Assembly: GCF_018449515.1 (NCBI RefSeq)
Contig: NZ_JAAVUQ010000005.1
Span: 310,001 to 374,000 of the forward strand
Reading direction: 5' to 3'
Source: Caballeronia sp. dw_19
GTDB taxonomy: Bacteria; Pseudomonadota; Gammaproteobacteria; Burkholderiales; Burkholderiaceae
DNA: 64,000 bases
Shown: one piece after another, positions 8,337-18,749 of the stretch
How positions within the stretch are numbered: position 1 is the first letter of the stretch
Layout: every line of letters starts with the position of its first letter
Notes under the pieces: model-generated
The model's input: only the letters and a program-made list of their open reading frames with translations
The model's database searches: none
What the model was told of the DNA's origin: nothing
Made by a program: the position numbers and the translations under genes

Positions 8337-9611
8337 TCATCGCGTGGAGACGGGTCTTACCTTAGACGCGGCCAGCTTCGCGCGTTCCCGCGCTTCGTCG
8401 GTATCGCGTCCAGTTGCAAGCGCAACGCCCATGCGGCGCTTCGCGAAGCTTTCCGGTTTGCCGAACAGGCGCAGGTCCGAATCGGGCACGGCGAGCGCGT
8501 CAGCGACACCTTCGAACGCGACGCCCGCTTCGTCCAGCCCGCCATAAATCACCGCCGATGCACCCGGCGCGCGCAAGGTTGTATCGACGGGAAGACCGAG
8601 GATCGCGCGCGCGTGCAGGTCGAACTCAGAGAAGCGCTGCGTGGCAAGCGTGACCAGACCCGTGTCATGCGGTCGCGGACTGACTTCGGAAAACCAGACG
8701 TCGTCGCCGCGCACAAACAATTCGACGCCGAACAATCCGCGGCCGCCCAGCGCCGTGGTGACTTTCGCGGCAACATCGCGCGATTTAGCAAGCGCCACGG
8801 CGCTCATTGCCTGCGGTTGCCACGATTCCACATAGTCGCCCGCCACCTGGACATGGCCGATCGGCTCGCAGAAATACGTCTGCAGAGCGCCCGTTTCCGG
8901 GCTGACCGCGCGCACGGTGAGCTGCGTGATCTCGTACTCGAAGTCGATAAACCCTTCCACGATCACGCGCCCATGATTGACGCGGCCGCCGGCCATGGCG
9001 TGCTGCCACGCCGGTTCGATATCCGCGGCGCTTTTGAGCACCGACTGCCCCTTGCCCGACGACGACATCACCGGCTTCACCACGCACGGAAAACCGATCT
9101 TGCCGATGGCCGCCGTCATCTCGTCCAGCGACTCGGCGAACGCATAGGGCGACGTCGGAAGCCCAAGCGTTTCGGCGGCGAGACGGCGAATGCCTTCGCG
9201 GTTCATCGTGAGTTGCGTCGCGCGCGCGGTCGGGATCACGACGGCAAGCCGCTCGGCTTCGATTTCGGCGAGAGTATCGGTTGCGATGGCCTCGATCTCC
9301 GGCACGATCAAATGTGGCCGTTCAGCTTCGATCAACGCGCGCAGTGCCGAGCCGTCGGTCATGTCGATCACATACGAGCGATGCGCGACCTGATGACCCG
9401 GGGCATCGGCGTAACGGTCGACCGCGATCGTCTCCACGCCGAGCCGCTGCAACGCGATGATCACTTCCTTGCCGAGCTCGCCCGCGCCGAGCAGCATCAC
9501 GCGCGTCGCGCCGGGCGTGAGCGGCGTGCCGATTTTCGCGGGCTGCTGCATCGGCTGCACGCCGGATTGAGGGGAAGAAACGGCGGACGCAGCGGACTTC
9601 GCGCTCTGCAT
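8337..9611 (-). CDS. purT: Formate-dependent phosphoribosylglycinamide formyltransferase 2
   Basis: A 424-residue ATP-grasp enzyme that formylates GAR using formate and ATP in purine synthesis, the alternative to folate-dependent PurN. It begins with a Rossmann-like pre-ATP-grasp domain ([21 protein letters not shown], about residues 39-59), then the ATP-grasp fold with [16 protein letters not shown] and the metal/ATP residues in [12 protein letters not shown] near residue 305. A 20-residue Ser/Ala-rich N-terminal extension precedes the usual start. The ATG at 9611 has GGAGC in front. It is transcribed alone. Confidence 0.95.
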   Translation of the reverse strand: MQSAKSAASAVSSPQSGVQPMQQPAKIGTPLTPGATRVMLLGAGELGKEVIIALQRLGVETIAVDRYADAPGHQVAHRSYVIDMTDGSALRALIEAERPHLIVPEIEAIATDTLAEIEAERLAVVIPTARATQLTMNREGIRRLAAETLGLPTSPYAFAESLDEMTAAIGKIGFPCVVKPVMSSSGKGQSVLKSAADIEPAWQHAMAGGRVNHGRVIVEGFIDFEYEITQLTVRAVSPETGALQTYFCEPIGHVQVAGDYVESWQPQAMSAVALAKSRDVAAKVTTALGGRGLFGVELFVRGDDVWFSEVSPRPHDTGLVTLATQRFSEFDLHARAILGLPVDTTLRAPGASAVIYGGLDEAGVAFEGVADALAVPDSDLRLFGKPESFAKRRMGVALATGRDTDEARERAKLAASKVRPVSTR

Positions 9612-9887
9612 GGGTGCTCCAGAAAAAGAGGCCTGTCAAGCCCGTGATGTTAACACGCGGACCCTTTTCCGGACGCGATCGGTGTTGTGTTTTCGGGCGC
9701 GGGCTGGCGGATCAGCGATGGTAGCGGCGTTGCGCGGCGGCCGCCTGCACGGCGGCTTTGGTGCGATCGAACAAGCGGTCGCGCTAACCTTTCTTTACAT
9801 GTTGCAATGACTTTGCCGCAATCTGCCTTGGTCAATCTTGGGACGAGTGCGATACCCTTACGGTTTTGCCAGCTCCAAGGAAATTCC

Positions 9888-10502
9888 ATGTCGATGCAGC
9901 CCTCCCGTTCGCAACCTGCGCGTGTTTCGGCGCGCAGCCGGGTCCATGCTGCGTTCCCGCGTTCCAAGCCCTCATTGGCAACCGTGGTGTCGATCGTGAC
10001 TCTCGCTTTCGGTGCAGCGTTAGCAGGTTGCACGATGCCGACACATCCGGACAGCGCCGCGCCGCCGACCGATCCTTACAACCCGGCCGCGACCCAGCTT
10101 CTCGACGATACCCAATGGCAACTCACCAGTTGGACCAATGCCGACGGCAAGTCGCGCCCGGTTCCGGCCAGTCCGGCTGGCGCCGCTGGCGGTAGCGTGG
10201 GCGGAGCGCCGATCACCCTGAACTTTTCGACGCTAGGCGGCCAACGCAAGGCGAACGGCTTTTCCGGCTGCAACCGTTTCACCGGCACCTATGATCTGGC
10301 TGGCGGCGAGCTGTCCTTCGGCCCCCTTGCCAGCACGCGGATGGCTTGCGCGCCGGGACCGGGCAGCGCGCTCGAACAACCGTTCCTCCAGGGCCTGACG
10401 GATATCGAAAAAACCGGCGTGCAAATGCAGCCGCCGCAACAATTGCAGATCACGCTCAAGAACGGCGACGTGATGACGTTCACACGAGGCGCGCAACCTT
10501 GA
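9888..10502 (+). CDS. META-domain (HslJ-like) lipoprotein
   Basis: A 204-residue protein with ATG at 9888 behind AAGGAAA. A basic N-region is followed by a hydrophobic stretch (about 30-46) ending in AALAGC, a lipobox, so it is probably an outer-membrane lipoprotein. The mature part after a Pro/Ala linker is one META domain: LLDDTQWQLTSW, NGFSGCNRFTGTYDLAGGELSFGPLASTRMAC and a final TLKNGDVMTFTR. HslJ-type META proteins are linked to heat shock and novobiocin tolerance in E. coli, but the molecular role is unclear. There is a Gly/Ala/Ser insert between the first two strands. Confidence 0.88.
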   Translation: MSMQPSRSQPARVSARSRVHAAFPRSKPSLATVVSIVTLAFGAALAGCTMPTHPDSAAPPTDPYNPAATQLLDDTQWQLTSWTNADGKSRPVPASPAGAAGGSVGGAPITLNFSTLGGQRKANGFSGCNRFTGTYDLAGGELSFGPLASTRMACAPGPGSALEQPFLQGLTDIEKTGVQMQPPQQLQITLKNGDVMTFTRGAQP

Positions 10503-10912
10503 GATCGATGAAGGCCGGTTTGGAGGGTTGAGGTTTTTGAGGGTGGAGGTTGAGGAAAAGGCGGTTGCGTTTCAGGCGGTCGTCACGGAGTCTGTTGGAC
10601 GTTGGCGCCCGGTCGAGTCAGGGCATTTGGCATCCTGGCGCTTGACGTCGTTTGACGCCATTAAAAACGCGTTGGTTTTTCGTTTGGCTGTTCGGCTTTG
10701 GCTGTTCGTCTTTGAAACGGAATATGAACGCTCGCCTGACCCGGCCAACACCGTCTCGATGCATCAATCGTCACCTGCGGCCGAATGCTTGATCGCTTGA
10801 CCACCGCCCGCCCTCGCCGCGTTCATGGCGGTTAAACTCGGCGGTACTGATTCATATTTGTCTGAGCCTGGGTTCGCTGCTCACATCGCTTACATCATTC
10901 CTGGTTCCTTGC
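10503..10912. other. Gene-free stretch before ftsK
   Basis: No supported gene. It opens with a purine-rich, G-tract strand (about 10514-10556) built from GGTTGAGG-like words. It also contains a 12-bp direct repeat TTTGGCTGTTCG at 10683-10694 and 10697-10708. The 50 bases before the ftsK ATG are open in the ftsK frame and encode a Leu/Ser-rich stretch, so an upstream non-ATG start cannot be excluded. Confidence 0.45.
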
Positions 10913-13900
10913 ATGCACACGGTAGTTTTCGGCTGGTTCGGTGCTTCGGCCGTCTGGTTCATCCCCCTTCTCTGGCGCATCGTCAAGTCCGTTCTCCCCA
11001 ACGGCGGCGGCCTGCGCGGTCCGGGCACGATCCGGCTCTGGCTCGGTTTCTTCTGCGTGCTCCTCGCGAGCTGCGCGCTAGAAGCCGCCCTGTTTCATTC
11101 GTTCGCATTCGCAGCCGACGTCGACCATCTCGGCCACGCGCTGTTGCTCGGCCTGGGCGGACAGGCCGGCGTCGTGAGCACGCGGGCTGCGCTGAGCGTG
11201 GGTGCCGGTGCGGCCATTGTGTTTCTCATCAGCTTGCCGTGGCTCTGCGGGTTCCAATGGCGCGAGACCCTTGGCTGGGCAAACGGCGCATTCGGCCTGG
11301 GCCTCAAACCCGAGTGGTTCACGCCACGGGAACGGTCGGTCCGAGAGAAACCATCGCGTGCCCGGGCATCGCGCGACAACGCGCAAACGCGGGGAGCGAG
11401 CGCGGGTCTCGGCAGCTTCAAGGCGGGGAGCACGGTTGGGAGCGGTGTCACGACTTCTGGTAGAACCTCGCACGATGCTCCGGCACTCGGCTTGCCGACT
11501 GCAACGCAACGCCCAAGCGGTCGTTATCAGCGGCCGACCGTCTGGCGTCCGCAGCCTGCACGGCGCAGCGACGCCGAGCGGCCGATGCGCGGGCCCGAGG
11601 CTGCGCGGCCGATCGAACCCTTGTCGTCGACACATCGTGAACCGGGTACCGGCAAAGACAGCTATTCGGACCGCTTCCCCGATGCACGCCCTGCCGCTTC
11701 GCACAGCGGTCGTGGAACAGGACCTCGGGAGCCGCTCGAACCGATCGCACCGGCGGGCTGGCTGAAGAGCAGCCCGGAGTCGGGATCGTCGTCGGGAACG
11801 CGGGAAAGGACGGCAAGCGTGAACGTGCCCGAGGTGGGGACGAGCGCCGGATCGGGTGGCGTCACGCGGATCGCGAGTGCGGCGGGTACCGGGGGAACGG
11901 CGGGGGGAACGACAGGTGCCGTGCCGCCGAATGCGGCCCGGACATCGGCAACGCGGGGAACGGACCGTTCCGTGGATACTGCCGCGTCGCGGCTTCCAGA
12001 TGTATCGCGTCCGTTGCTGAACCGGAGCGCACCGGGCGCTATTCGTGCGTCGGGTTCCTCCGGTGTTTCCCACGCCGCTTCGCGCAATACATCGATGAAC
12101 CCTACCGGCGGCAAATCGGTTCCTCCGGGCGTGTCGAGCGACTCTTTTTTTGCTGCGACAACGGCATTCGCGGCTGTTCCCGCCAAACCTGCCGGTCCAC
12201 CGCCTGCACCTGAACGGATAAAGGAGACGCTGCGCTCCATCGAGCAAAGCACGGCGCAATGGACCACGCGCGCAGGTGGCGTTGATACAGCGCGGGAAGC
12301 GGGAGGGTTGCCAGAGGCGAGTGGCACGGATAAGAGACACGATGCATCGGCGTTGAACGCTTCGGGTACTTCGGGTACTTCGGGTACTTCGGGTACTTCG
12401 GGTACTTCGGGTACTTCGGGTACTTCGGGTACTTCGGGTACTTCGGGTACTTCGGGTACTTCGGGTGCTTCGGGTGCTTCGGGTGCTTCCGACGCGCTGG
12501 CCGCTTCGGCTAGCCCCGTGGGTTCCGCTCCTCCAGCGTCCTCAGCTATCACCACACCCCTAGCTTCTCCGGCATCGGCATTTGCGCCCCCGGCTGTTTC
12601 TGCATCGTTGGTAAGTGCGGGTCTCGCGAGTCATGCAACCCCCAACACACCAACACCGAACGCGACGGATCTTGAGAAGACCACAATCATCTCCGATTCG
12701 TCCCCGACGTCGGGCACGACTACTCCGTCGTCGATAACCAACCCGTCCGCGAACCAGGCCGACCAGCCGGGAACGGCGGAAGGCGTTGCGTCGCTGGCGG
12801 CATCGAGTGTTGCGGGCACGTATTCGTCCAGCGCTTCGTTACGCGATGGCTACACCTTCGCCTCTGCCGCCCAGACTATCGTGCGCGAGCCAACGCAGCC
12901 GGAGACCGGCACGGATGCAAGCACGAGCAACGCAGACATCCACAACAACGGCGCCCTGCCCTATCCCGTATCACCGACAGCGCACGATAACGGTATCGAA
13001 CAAACACCGGCAACCACCCCGGTCACGACGCAATCCGTCGATGTACGCTCGAACCCGTTGTCGAACCTGCCCGTGCAGCCCACCGATAGCGACGAGACCA
13101 AGAATCAGACGTCGGATCCGATATGGCCGGCCGATATCGACGGAACCGCGCACCTGGCCTCTTCCGCCATTGCAGGCAATGCCGCGCTCAACCCATCGAC
13201 CGGTTCTGGGTCGATCGAAACCCGCGGCCTGAACGGTTCATCCACACCCCTGGAACCGGCAACGCCGAGCACGACGACGTCGCCCAATACGTCACCATCC
13301 ACGCAAACGCCAGTTCACCTCGCCGATCTCCCGCCGTGGGCCGTCCGCGCCGGGCAAACGCACCCTGTACAGACGACGCGTGACATCGTCCCGGCGACAC
13401 CGGCATCGTCGTTATCGGGAAGCCCCGCAACCGCGTCCACGGGTCAGGCCCACACGCCGCCGTGGCAAGCAGATTTGGGCGCCGCACGTGCGCCGTTGAG
13501 CGACGTCGATACGCCACATGCCGCGCCCGACGAAACGAACGCAAACGTCGAAACCAGCATCGATACCCCGCCCGCCTCTCTCGCTCCGAACGAATACGCG
13601 GCACAAACGCAAACGCCGACCGACCGAACGGCGCAAACGGAATGGAAAACCGCGACCGAAGCACAAGCAGGCCCGAACTACAACCACGCTTCGAACATTG
13701 TCCATTTTCCGCGCGCCATTGCGAACGCGGACGCGAGTGCCAATGCGGACGCGACCCCGGCTCCCGCGCCTGAAACAACCCCGCAGCAATCCGATTCCCG
13801 CCCGCCGGTGCGTGGTTTCATCGCGACCGAATTCGAGTTCCACGCGCCCGCGGCGTCGGCCGTCGATCTCCCCGGCCTCGATCTCCTCGAACCCGCATCC

Positions 13901-15337
13901 GACGAAGTCGAACCAGTCTCCGAACAACATCTCGCCGAAACGGGCCAGTTGATCGAGCAGCGTCTGCAGGAATTCAAGGTACCGGTGACCGTGGTCGGTG
14001 CATCGGCGGGACCGGTCATCACGCGCTTCGAAGTCGAACCGGCGCTAGGCGTGCGCGGCAGCCAGATCGTCGGCCTGATGAAGGACCTGTCGCGCGGACT
14101 CGGGCTGACATCCATCCGCGTGGTCGAGACGATTCCCGGCAAGACCTGCATGGGGCTCGAATTGCCGAACGCCAAACGGCAGATGATCCGGCTCTCCGAA
14201 ATCCTGGAAGCCGATGTTTATCGCGACTCGAAGTCGTTCCTCACGATCGCGATGGGCAAGGATATCGTCGGCAATCCGGTCGTGACCGACCTCGCGCGCG
14301 CGCCGCATATGCTGGTCGCGGGCACGACGGGTTCGGGCAAATCGGTGGCGATCAACGCGATGATCCTGTCGCTGCTCTACAAGGCGAAACCGGAAGACGT
14401 GCGCCTGATCATGATCGACCCGAAGATGCTGGAACTGTCCGTGTACGAAGGCATTCCGCATCTGCTCGCGCCGGTGGTCACCGACATGAAGCTGGCCGCG
14501 AACGCGCTGAACTGGTGTGTCGGCGAAATGGAGAAGCGCTACAAGCTGATGTCGGCGGTAGGCGTGCGCAATCTGCAGGGTTTCAACCAGAAAATCCGCA
14601 ATGCTGAAGCTGCTGGCAAGAAGCTGACGAACCCGTTTTCGCTCACGCCCGACGCACCCGAACCGCTCGCCAAGCTGCCGATGATCGTGGTCGTGATCGA
14701 CGAGCTGGCCGACTTGATGATGGTCGCTGGCAAGCAGATCGAGCAGTTGATCGCGCGGCTGGCGCAGAAGGCGCGCGCCGCCGGCATTCACCTGATTCTC
14801 GCGACGCAGCGTCCATCGGTGGACGTGATCACCGGGCTGATCAAGGCGAACATTCCGACGCGGGTGGCGTTTCAGGTGTCATCGAAGATTGATTCGCGCA
14901 CGATCCTCGACCAGATGGGCGCGGAGTCATTGCTCGGCGCCGGCGATATGTTGTTCCTGCCTCCCGGCACGGGTTACCCGCAACGCGTGCATGGCGCGTT
15001 TGTCGCGGATGAGGAAGTGCATAGCGTGGTGGAGTATCTGAAGCAGTTCGGCGAACCGGAGTACGAGGAAGGGATCTTGTCGGGACCGACGCCCGAAGGT
15101 GGCACGCCGGACCTGTTCGGCGACACGCCGGATGCCGAAGCCGATCCGCTCTACGACGAAGCCGTATCGTTCGTGTTGCGCACGCGCCGGGCATCGATCT
15201 CGTCGGTGCAGCGGCAATTGCGCATTGGCTACAACCGCGCAGCGCGACTGGTCGAACAGATGGAAACAGCGGGCCTGGTTTCACCGATGAGCACAAATGG
15301 AAATCGCGAAGTGCTCGCACCGGGACCGGCGGAATAA
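10913..15337 (+). CDS. ftsK: FtsK/SpoIIIE-family DNA translocase with a giant linker
   Basis: A 1474-residue septal DNA pump that moves chromosome ends through the division site. The N-terminal 140 residues hold about three membrane helices (6-27, 43-62, 97-117), one fewer than the usual four. A very long Ser/Thr/Pro/Ala/Gly linker runs to about residue 965 and includes the SGT/SGA repeat. The motor follows: alpha-beta domain, Walker A GTTGSGKS near 1137 and Walker [13 protein letters not shown] near 1258. A gamma winged-helix domain ([29 protein letters not shown]) ends the protein. The linker is far longer than in E. coli (about 1329 residues in total there). Burkholderiaceae usually carry two FtsK proteins, and this is the large-linker type. 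The ATG at 10913 has no clear ribosome site, so the true N-terminus may differ. Confidence 0.93.
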   Translation: MHTVVFGWFGASAVWFIPLLWRIVKSVLPNGGGLRGPGTIRLWLGFFCVLLASCALEAALFHSFAFAADVDHLGHALLLGLGGQAGVVSTRAALSVGAGAAIVFLISLPWLCGFQWRETLGWANGAFGLGLKPEWFTPRERSVREKPSRARASRDNAQTRGASAGLGSFKAGSTVGSGVTTSGRTSHDAPALGLPTATQRPSGRYQRPTVWRPQPARRSDAERPMRGPEAARPIEPLSSTHREPGTGKDSYSDRFPDARPAASHSGRGTGPREPLEPIAPAGWLKSSPESGSSSGTRERTASVNVPEVGTSAGSGGVTRIASAAGTGGTAGGTTGAVPPNAARTSATRGTDRSVDTAASRLPDVSRPLLNRSAPGAIRASGSSGVSHAASRNTSMNPTGGKSVPPGVSSDSFFAATTAFAAVPAKPAGPPPAPERIKETLRSIEQSTAQWTTRAGGVDTAREAGGLPEASGTDKRHDASALNASGTSGTSGTSGTSGTSGTSGTSGTSGTSGTSGTSGASGASGASDALAASASPVGSAPPASSAITTPLASPASAFAPPAVSASLVSAGLASHATPNTPTPNATDLEKTTIISDSSPTSGTTTPSSITNPSANQADQPGTAEGVASLAASSVAGTYSSSASLRDGYTFASAAQTIVREPTQPETGTDASTSNADIHNNGALPYPVSPTAHDNGIEQTPATTPVTTQSVDVRSNPLSNLPVQPTDSDETKNQTSDPIWPADIDGTAHLASSAIAGNAALNPSTGSGSIETRGLNGSSTPLEPATPSTTTSPNTSPSTQTPVHLADLPPWAVRAGQTHPVQTTRDIVPATPASSLSGSPATASTGQAHTPPWQADLGAARAPLSDVDTPHAAPDETNANVETSIDTPPASLAPNEYAAQTQTPTDRTAQTEWKTATEAQAGPNYNHASNIVHFPRAIANADASANADATPAPAPETTPQQSDSRPPVRGFIATEFEFHAPAASAVDLPGLDLLEPASDEVEPVSEQHLAETGQLIEQRLQEFKVPVTVVGASAGPVITRFEVEPALGVRGSQIVGLMKDLSRGLGLTSIRVVETIPGKTCMGLELPNAKRQMIRLSEILEADVYRDSKSFLTIAMGKDIVGNPVVTDLARAPHMLVAGTTGSGKSVAINAMILSLLYKAKPEDVRLIMIDPKMLELSVYEGIPHLLAPVVTDMKLAANALNWCVGEMEKRYKLMSAVGVRNLQGFNQKIRNAEAAGKKLTNPFSLTPDAPEPLAKLPMIVVVIDELADLMMVAGKQIEQLIARLAQKARAAGIHLILATQRPSVDVITGLIKANIPTRVAFQVSSKIDSRTILDQMGAESLLGAGDMLFLPPGTGYPQRVHGAFVADEEVHSVVEYLKQFGEPEYEEGILSGPTPEGGTPDLFGDTPDAEADPLYDEAVSFVLRTRRASISSVQRQLRIGYNRAARLVEQMETAGLVSPMSTNGNREVLAPGPAE
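12362..12487 (+). repeat. In-frame 9-bp minisatellite in ftsK, 14 copies
   Basis: Eleven perfect copies of TCGGGTACT (12362-12460) are followed by three of TCGGGTGCT (12461-12487). They encode eleven SGT and three SGA tripeptides in the FtsK linker. Because the unit is a multiple of three, copy-number change keeps the frame. The identical copies point to recent slippage. Confidence 0.97.
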
Positions 15338-15390
15338 GCCGCTATAAGATGACCGGTGCGGGGGCCCCGGCCATCTCACCTCACGTCACC

Positions 15391-16452
15391 TCACCACAAC
15401 CGAAAGCGCCGCAACAAATACAGCGTGAAGGCGGCGCAAACGGCCATCACGCCCATCACGATCAAGAACGAATAGGTATCGTGCGTGCCGGGCAGCCCGG
15501 CCACGTTCATGCCAAAGATACCGGACACAAGCGTTGCGGGCATCAGCAACGCGGACATGACCGCGAGCCACAGCAGCTTGCGGTTGATGTCCTCCGAGAG
15601 CAACGCGGCAATCTCGTCCTGCAGCAACTTCGAGCGTTCGTATTGCGCCTCGAGTCCGGCAGCCAGCCCGTTGAGCACCTGAATTGCCTGGATCAGCGTT
15701 TCCATCGACCGGGGCTCTGCCCACTCCAGCCGCCGCAGAACCAGTTGCGTCAGCGCGTTGCGCTCAGGATCCACAAACCGCTTCACTTCCACCAGCCGCC
15801 TGCGCACCGACCCCAGCTCCGCGCGCCAGTTCGAATGACGACCGTCGAGCACGCCCTCCTCGACGTCATCGAGCCGATCGCCGATTTCATCGATACGATC
15901 CGCGAACGTCTCGTTCAACGCGCGAATCAGGCCGGCGAAAAGATCGACGGTGTCGCGAAACACGGCGCCTTCGAGCACGGCATGACGCAGCCGGTCGGTG
16001 GATTGAAGCGGCTGCGCGCGCACCGTGATCATGCGGTTCTTATCGACGTAAAAGCGCAGCGCGCCCGTCGCGCGGCGCGTGGCCTGCGCGTTCGGATCGG
16101 CGTCCGGGGTCTCCGCGACGCGCTCCAGATCCGCCACCACGCCGTACATGAACGTCCCGCCCATGTGCACGCGCGGGCGCTTGTCCTCACCGTTCAGGAA
16201 TTCGCGGGCGACGTCGGGCATGGCGGTCACGCCGGTCAGCCAGCTTTCGACGGTGTCGTCGTTTGCGCTCAAATGCAGCCACGTCGGGCCGTCGCCTGCA
16301 ATCTCGCGGCGCGCTTCATCCCAGGACAGCCGTAACGCCTCCGCGCCGGCAAACCGGAACGCACAGATAAAACCCGGTGGTGTGGGTGCGTCCTGCTCCG
16401 TACTGCGAGCGGTGGGACCCGACTCGCTACCAACTACTGACGTAATGTTCAA
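15391..16452 (-). CDS. CorA/ZntB-family divalent metal transporter
   Basis: About 353 residues if translation starts at the TTG at 16452, which has AAGGAA eight bases upstream. The frame extends ten codons further to another TTG, and no ATG is available. A large acidic cytoplasmic domain starts with FICAFRFAGAEALRLSWDEA and TWLHL, typical of ZntB rather than CorA. Two membrane helices at the C-terminus flank the pore signature GMNVAGLPG. Family members form pentamers that move Mg, Co, Ni or (ZntB) Zn across the inner membrane. The GMN motif does not fix the ion. It converges on ftsK with only 53 bp between them. Confidence 0.88.
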   Translation of the reverse strand: MNITSVVGSESGPTARSTEQDAPTPPGFICAFRFAGAEALRLSWDEARREIAGDGPTWLHLSANDDTVESWLTGVTAMPDVAREFLNGEDKRPRVHMGGTFMYGVVADLERVAETPDADPNAQATRRATGALRFYVDKNRMITVRAQPLQSTDRLRHAVLEGAVFRDTVDLFAGLIRALNETFADRIDEIGDRLDDVEEGVLDGRHSNWRAELGSVRRRLVEVKRFVDPERNALTQLVLRRLEWAEPRSMETLIQAIQVLNGLAAGLEAQYERSKLLQDEIAALLSEDINRKLLWLAVMSALLMPATLVSGIFGMNVAGLPGTHDTYSFLIVMGVMAVCAAFTLYLLRRFRLW

Positions 16453-16602
16453 CGTTGAATTCCTTCGATACCGGGACAACCCCGGCCTTACCAGTTAAAC
16501 AAAAACCACGTTACTTAAAAACCAAGAAAGAACCAGGAAAAAGCCAGGAAACCTCTGCAAGCCGCGAACCCCCAACGACCCGCACAGTTGAATAAAAAAT
16601 CC

Positions 16603-18000
16603 TCAGGATGGCGAAACAAACTTGAAATCGACCGGTGAACCAATCTCCAGGCGCTTGGGATCGGACGCAAGTTCGCCCGTGTCCGGATTGCGCCGGAAAA
16701 AGTAGACGCTGTCGCTGTCCTGGTTGCCGACGATCAGCCAGCGTCCGGTCGGATCGATAGCAAATTCGCGCGGCGACTTGCCGAGCGTCGAACGCCGGTT
16801 GAGCAGCTTGAGATGACCATCGGACGGATTCACGGCGAAGGTCAGGAGTTCGTTCGCATCGCCGCGATTGGTCGCATAGAGGAAACGGCCGTCCGGCGAC
16901 AGATGGATCGCGCTGCCGCCCACCTTGCCCTTGAAACCGGGCGCGGTCATCGGCAGGGTTTGCCTTAGCGTGAGCTTGCCGTCGTCATAGTCGTACACCG
17001 ACACCGACGCACTCATTTCGGTTGTCAGGTAGGCATGTTTGCCGGCTTGATCGAAGATCAGGTGGCGCGGCCCGGAACCCGGTTTCACGAGCGTATAACG
17101 CGACTCGGTCGGCCCGAACAAACCCCGGCTGCCGTCGGGCGTGTATCTATATGAATAGATCTTGTCCGCACCCAGGTCCTGCGCGAACAGGTAACGGCCG
17201 TCGGGCGAAAACACCGTGGAGTGCACATGCGAATTGTCCTGGCGCCCTTTCACGGGACCGCTGCCGTCGTGATGCACGGTGAGTACCGACGGATCAACCC
17301 GGTCACCTTCCAGTGGAAACACGGCAAAGCTGCCGCCCGGATTCGATGCCACCGAGTAGTTGGCGGTCAGCAAATAACGGCCATCCGGCGATAAAGCGAG
17401 ATACGCGGGATCGTTGCCATCGGAAGAGACGCGGTTCACGAAGGTGAGTTGCCCGCTCGGCGGATCGAAGCGGAATGCGCTGATGCCACCGCGTTGCGAA
17501 GCGGGACCGTTATCGCCGGGAAGCTCGTTGACCGCGTACACATGCTGCCGATCGTGGCTCACCACGAGATACGACGGATTCACCGCTTGCGCGGATGAAA
17601 GGCGCGTGATCGCACCGGTGCCCGTGTCGAACCGGTACACATAGAGACCCTCGCTCTTGCCGCTGCCGGTGTACGTGCCCACGAGCAAGTCGAATACGCC
17701 GTTATCGGCAGCGCCGGAAGTCGCTGACGTGCCGGTGCCGGCGGCCGTACCCGCCCCTTGTGCGAAGGCTTGGGCGGCAGCCAGCGACAACACAGCGGCA
17801 ACACCCGCGGCAACACCCGCCGCCACACCTTTCGACATCAATCGCGACCGCCCGGACTGATTTAAACGCGCCGACCCGGCGGCGCGGCACGATGTTTGCG
17901 TGGAAGCGAAGCCCCGGACACGGAGCGTGGAAGGAAAATGAGGAAAACGACATGTCAAACGCGTCAAACGAGAGAAATGGGTGAGATCCGCCAAATACAT
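16603..18000 (-). CDS. Lactonase-fold beta-propeller protein (6-phosphogluconolactonase/YbhE-like), exported
   Basis: A seven-bladed propeller protein with the YbhE/Pgl-like pattern: FDLLVGTYTGSGKSEGLYVYRFD, NPSYLVVSHDRQHVYAVNE, repeated SPDGRYLL/FAQDLG units and ATNRGDANELLTF. Cytoplasmic members hydrolyse 6-phosphogluconolactone. This one carries a signal sequence, so it should act in the periplasm and its substrate is unknown. Start is ambiguous. ATG at 18000 has a perfect AGGAGG four bases upstream but adds 54 odd, Arg-rich residues. ATG at 17838 (MSKGVAAG...) gives a normal signal peptide ending AQAFA but has no ribosome site. Both give the same mature protein. It is divergent from the DUF3096 gene. 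Confidence 0.85.
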   Translation of the reverse strand: MYLADLTHFSRLTRLTCRFPHFPSTLRVRGFASTQTSCRAAGSARLNQSGRSRLMSKGVAAGVAAGVAAVLSLAAAQAFAQGAGTAAGTGTSATSGAADNGVFDLLVGTYTGSGKSEGLYVYRFDTGTGAITRLSSAQAVNPSYLVVSHDRQHVYAVNELPGDNGPASQRGGISAFRFDPPSGQLTFVNRVSSDGNDPAYLALSPDGRYLLTANYSVASNPGGSFAVFPLEGDRVDPSVLTVHHDGSGPVKGRQDNSHVHSTVFSPDGRYLFAQDLGADKIYSYRYTPDGSRGLFGPTESRYTLVKPGSGPRHLIFDQAGKHAYLTTEMSASVSVYDYDDGKLTLRQTLPMTAPGFKGKVGGSAIHLSPDGRFLYATNRGDANELLTFAVNPSDGHLKLLNRRSTLGKSPREFAIDPTGRWLIVGNQDSDSVYFFRRNPDTGELASDPKRLEIGSPVDFKFVSPS

Positions 18001-18098
18001 ACAGCCTCCTGATCGTTCGTTATTACGGCTTGTTTCAGGTTATATGAGCCGTGGACAAGCGCCCGATTGTCCCAATTGTCACCGGTCACTGCTTCGGC

Positions 18099-18126
18099 GC
18101 ATGATGCAAACCGCATGATGCAAACC
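18099..18126. repeat. Perfect 14-bp tandem duplication in a divergent promoter region
   Basis: GCATGATGCAAACC occurs twice back to back, ending 32 bp before the DUF3096 start codon, between two divergent genes. It may be a duplicated regulatory site or a chance slippage event. Confidence 0.85.
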
Positions 18127-18158
18127 AATTCCCATCAAAAAATCAACAAGGAGTCGCC

Positions 18159-18311
18159 ATGAATATCCATCTGAGCCTTGGACCGCTGGTTGCGCTGATA
18201 GCGGGCATTCTGATCCTGATCGTGCCGCGCCTGCTCAACTTCATCGTTGCGATTTACCTGATCATCATCGGGCTGATCGGCGTATTCGGACTTAGCACGA
18301 CACATTTCTGA
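18159..18311 (+). CDS. DUF3096 small membrane protein
   Basis: A 50-residue protein with ATG at 18159 behind AAGGAG. Nearly the whole chain is hydrophobic: LGPLVALIAGILILIVPRLL and NFIVAIYLIIIGLIGVFGL form two membrane helices joined by a short PRLLNF turn. This matches the DUF3096 family of very short bacterial inner-membrane proteins. Function is unknown. It is too short for many gene finders. The tandem 14-bp duplication just upstream may belong to its control region. Confidence 0.88.
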   Translation: MNIHLSLGPLVALIAGILILIVPRLLNFIVAIYLIIIGLIGVFGLSTTHF

Positions 18312-18500
18312 CGGCCTCGGCACGAACACCGCCATCGCGCTCCTGGCCGTCACGCGCTCCTTAAGACGCTGTTATTGGAGCGAGGTTCCGAACGTTCCGA
18401 ACGACGAGCAAACGCTGAACGCGGGGTCGCAATCCGCGATCCCGCGCTAAGAATGTTCTGAAGTTGAACTAAGCCGTTGCGCGCTGCAGCGCAATCGGTA

Positions 18501-18749
18501 TCAGTTATTGGCAAGCTGGTCGAGCCGCATCCGGCCCTGCAGCGACAAACCGCCCACGGCGGTGCGCCCGTCGACCTCGCGATGCCGCGTGAAACAGGCG
18601 CGTTCGATCAGGAACGACGCGGCGGTCTCCATCCCGTTGCGGGACAGGCCGAGATTCTTGTAATTGAGATCCAGGAGCGCGGTTTGATCGACGATGTGGC
18701 TCGCGGCCGACAGGATGGCGATGCAATCGGCTCTCGACGGATTCAGCAT
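18501..18749 (-). CDS. Small hypothetical protein
   Basis: An 82-residue frame starting MLNPSRADCIAILSAAS. It is soluble, with predicted helices and no signal or membrane segment. The pattern SRADCIAILSAASHIV...LSRNGMETAASFLI...CFTRHREVDGRTAVGGLSLQGRMRLDQLANN looks like a real, evenly composed protein rather than a shadow frame, and I believe related short proteins occur in Burkholderia, but I cannot name a family. The frame extends 31 codons further upstream without good features, and the ribosome site before 18749 is weak. Confidence 0.6.
   Translation of the reverse strand: MLNPSRADCIAILSAASHIVDQTALLDLNYKNLGLSRNGMETAASFLIERACFTRHREVDGRTAVGGLSLQGRMRLDQLANN

Noticed and set aside
12362..12487. 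CRISPR-like array
   Set aside because: The 9-bp units are contiguous and in frame in ftsK, with no spacers and no cas genes.
11662..12555. Minus-strand frame with an EVP repeat
   Set aside because: It is the reverse reading of the ftsK 9-bp repeat; ftsK is supported by its motor domain and frame.
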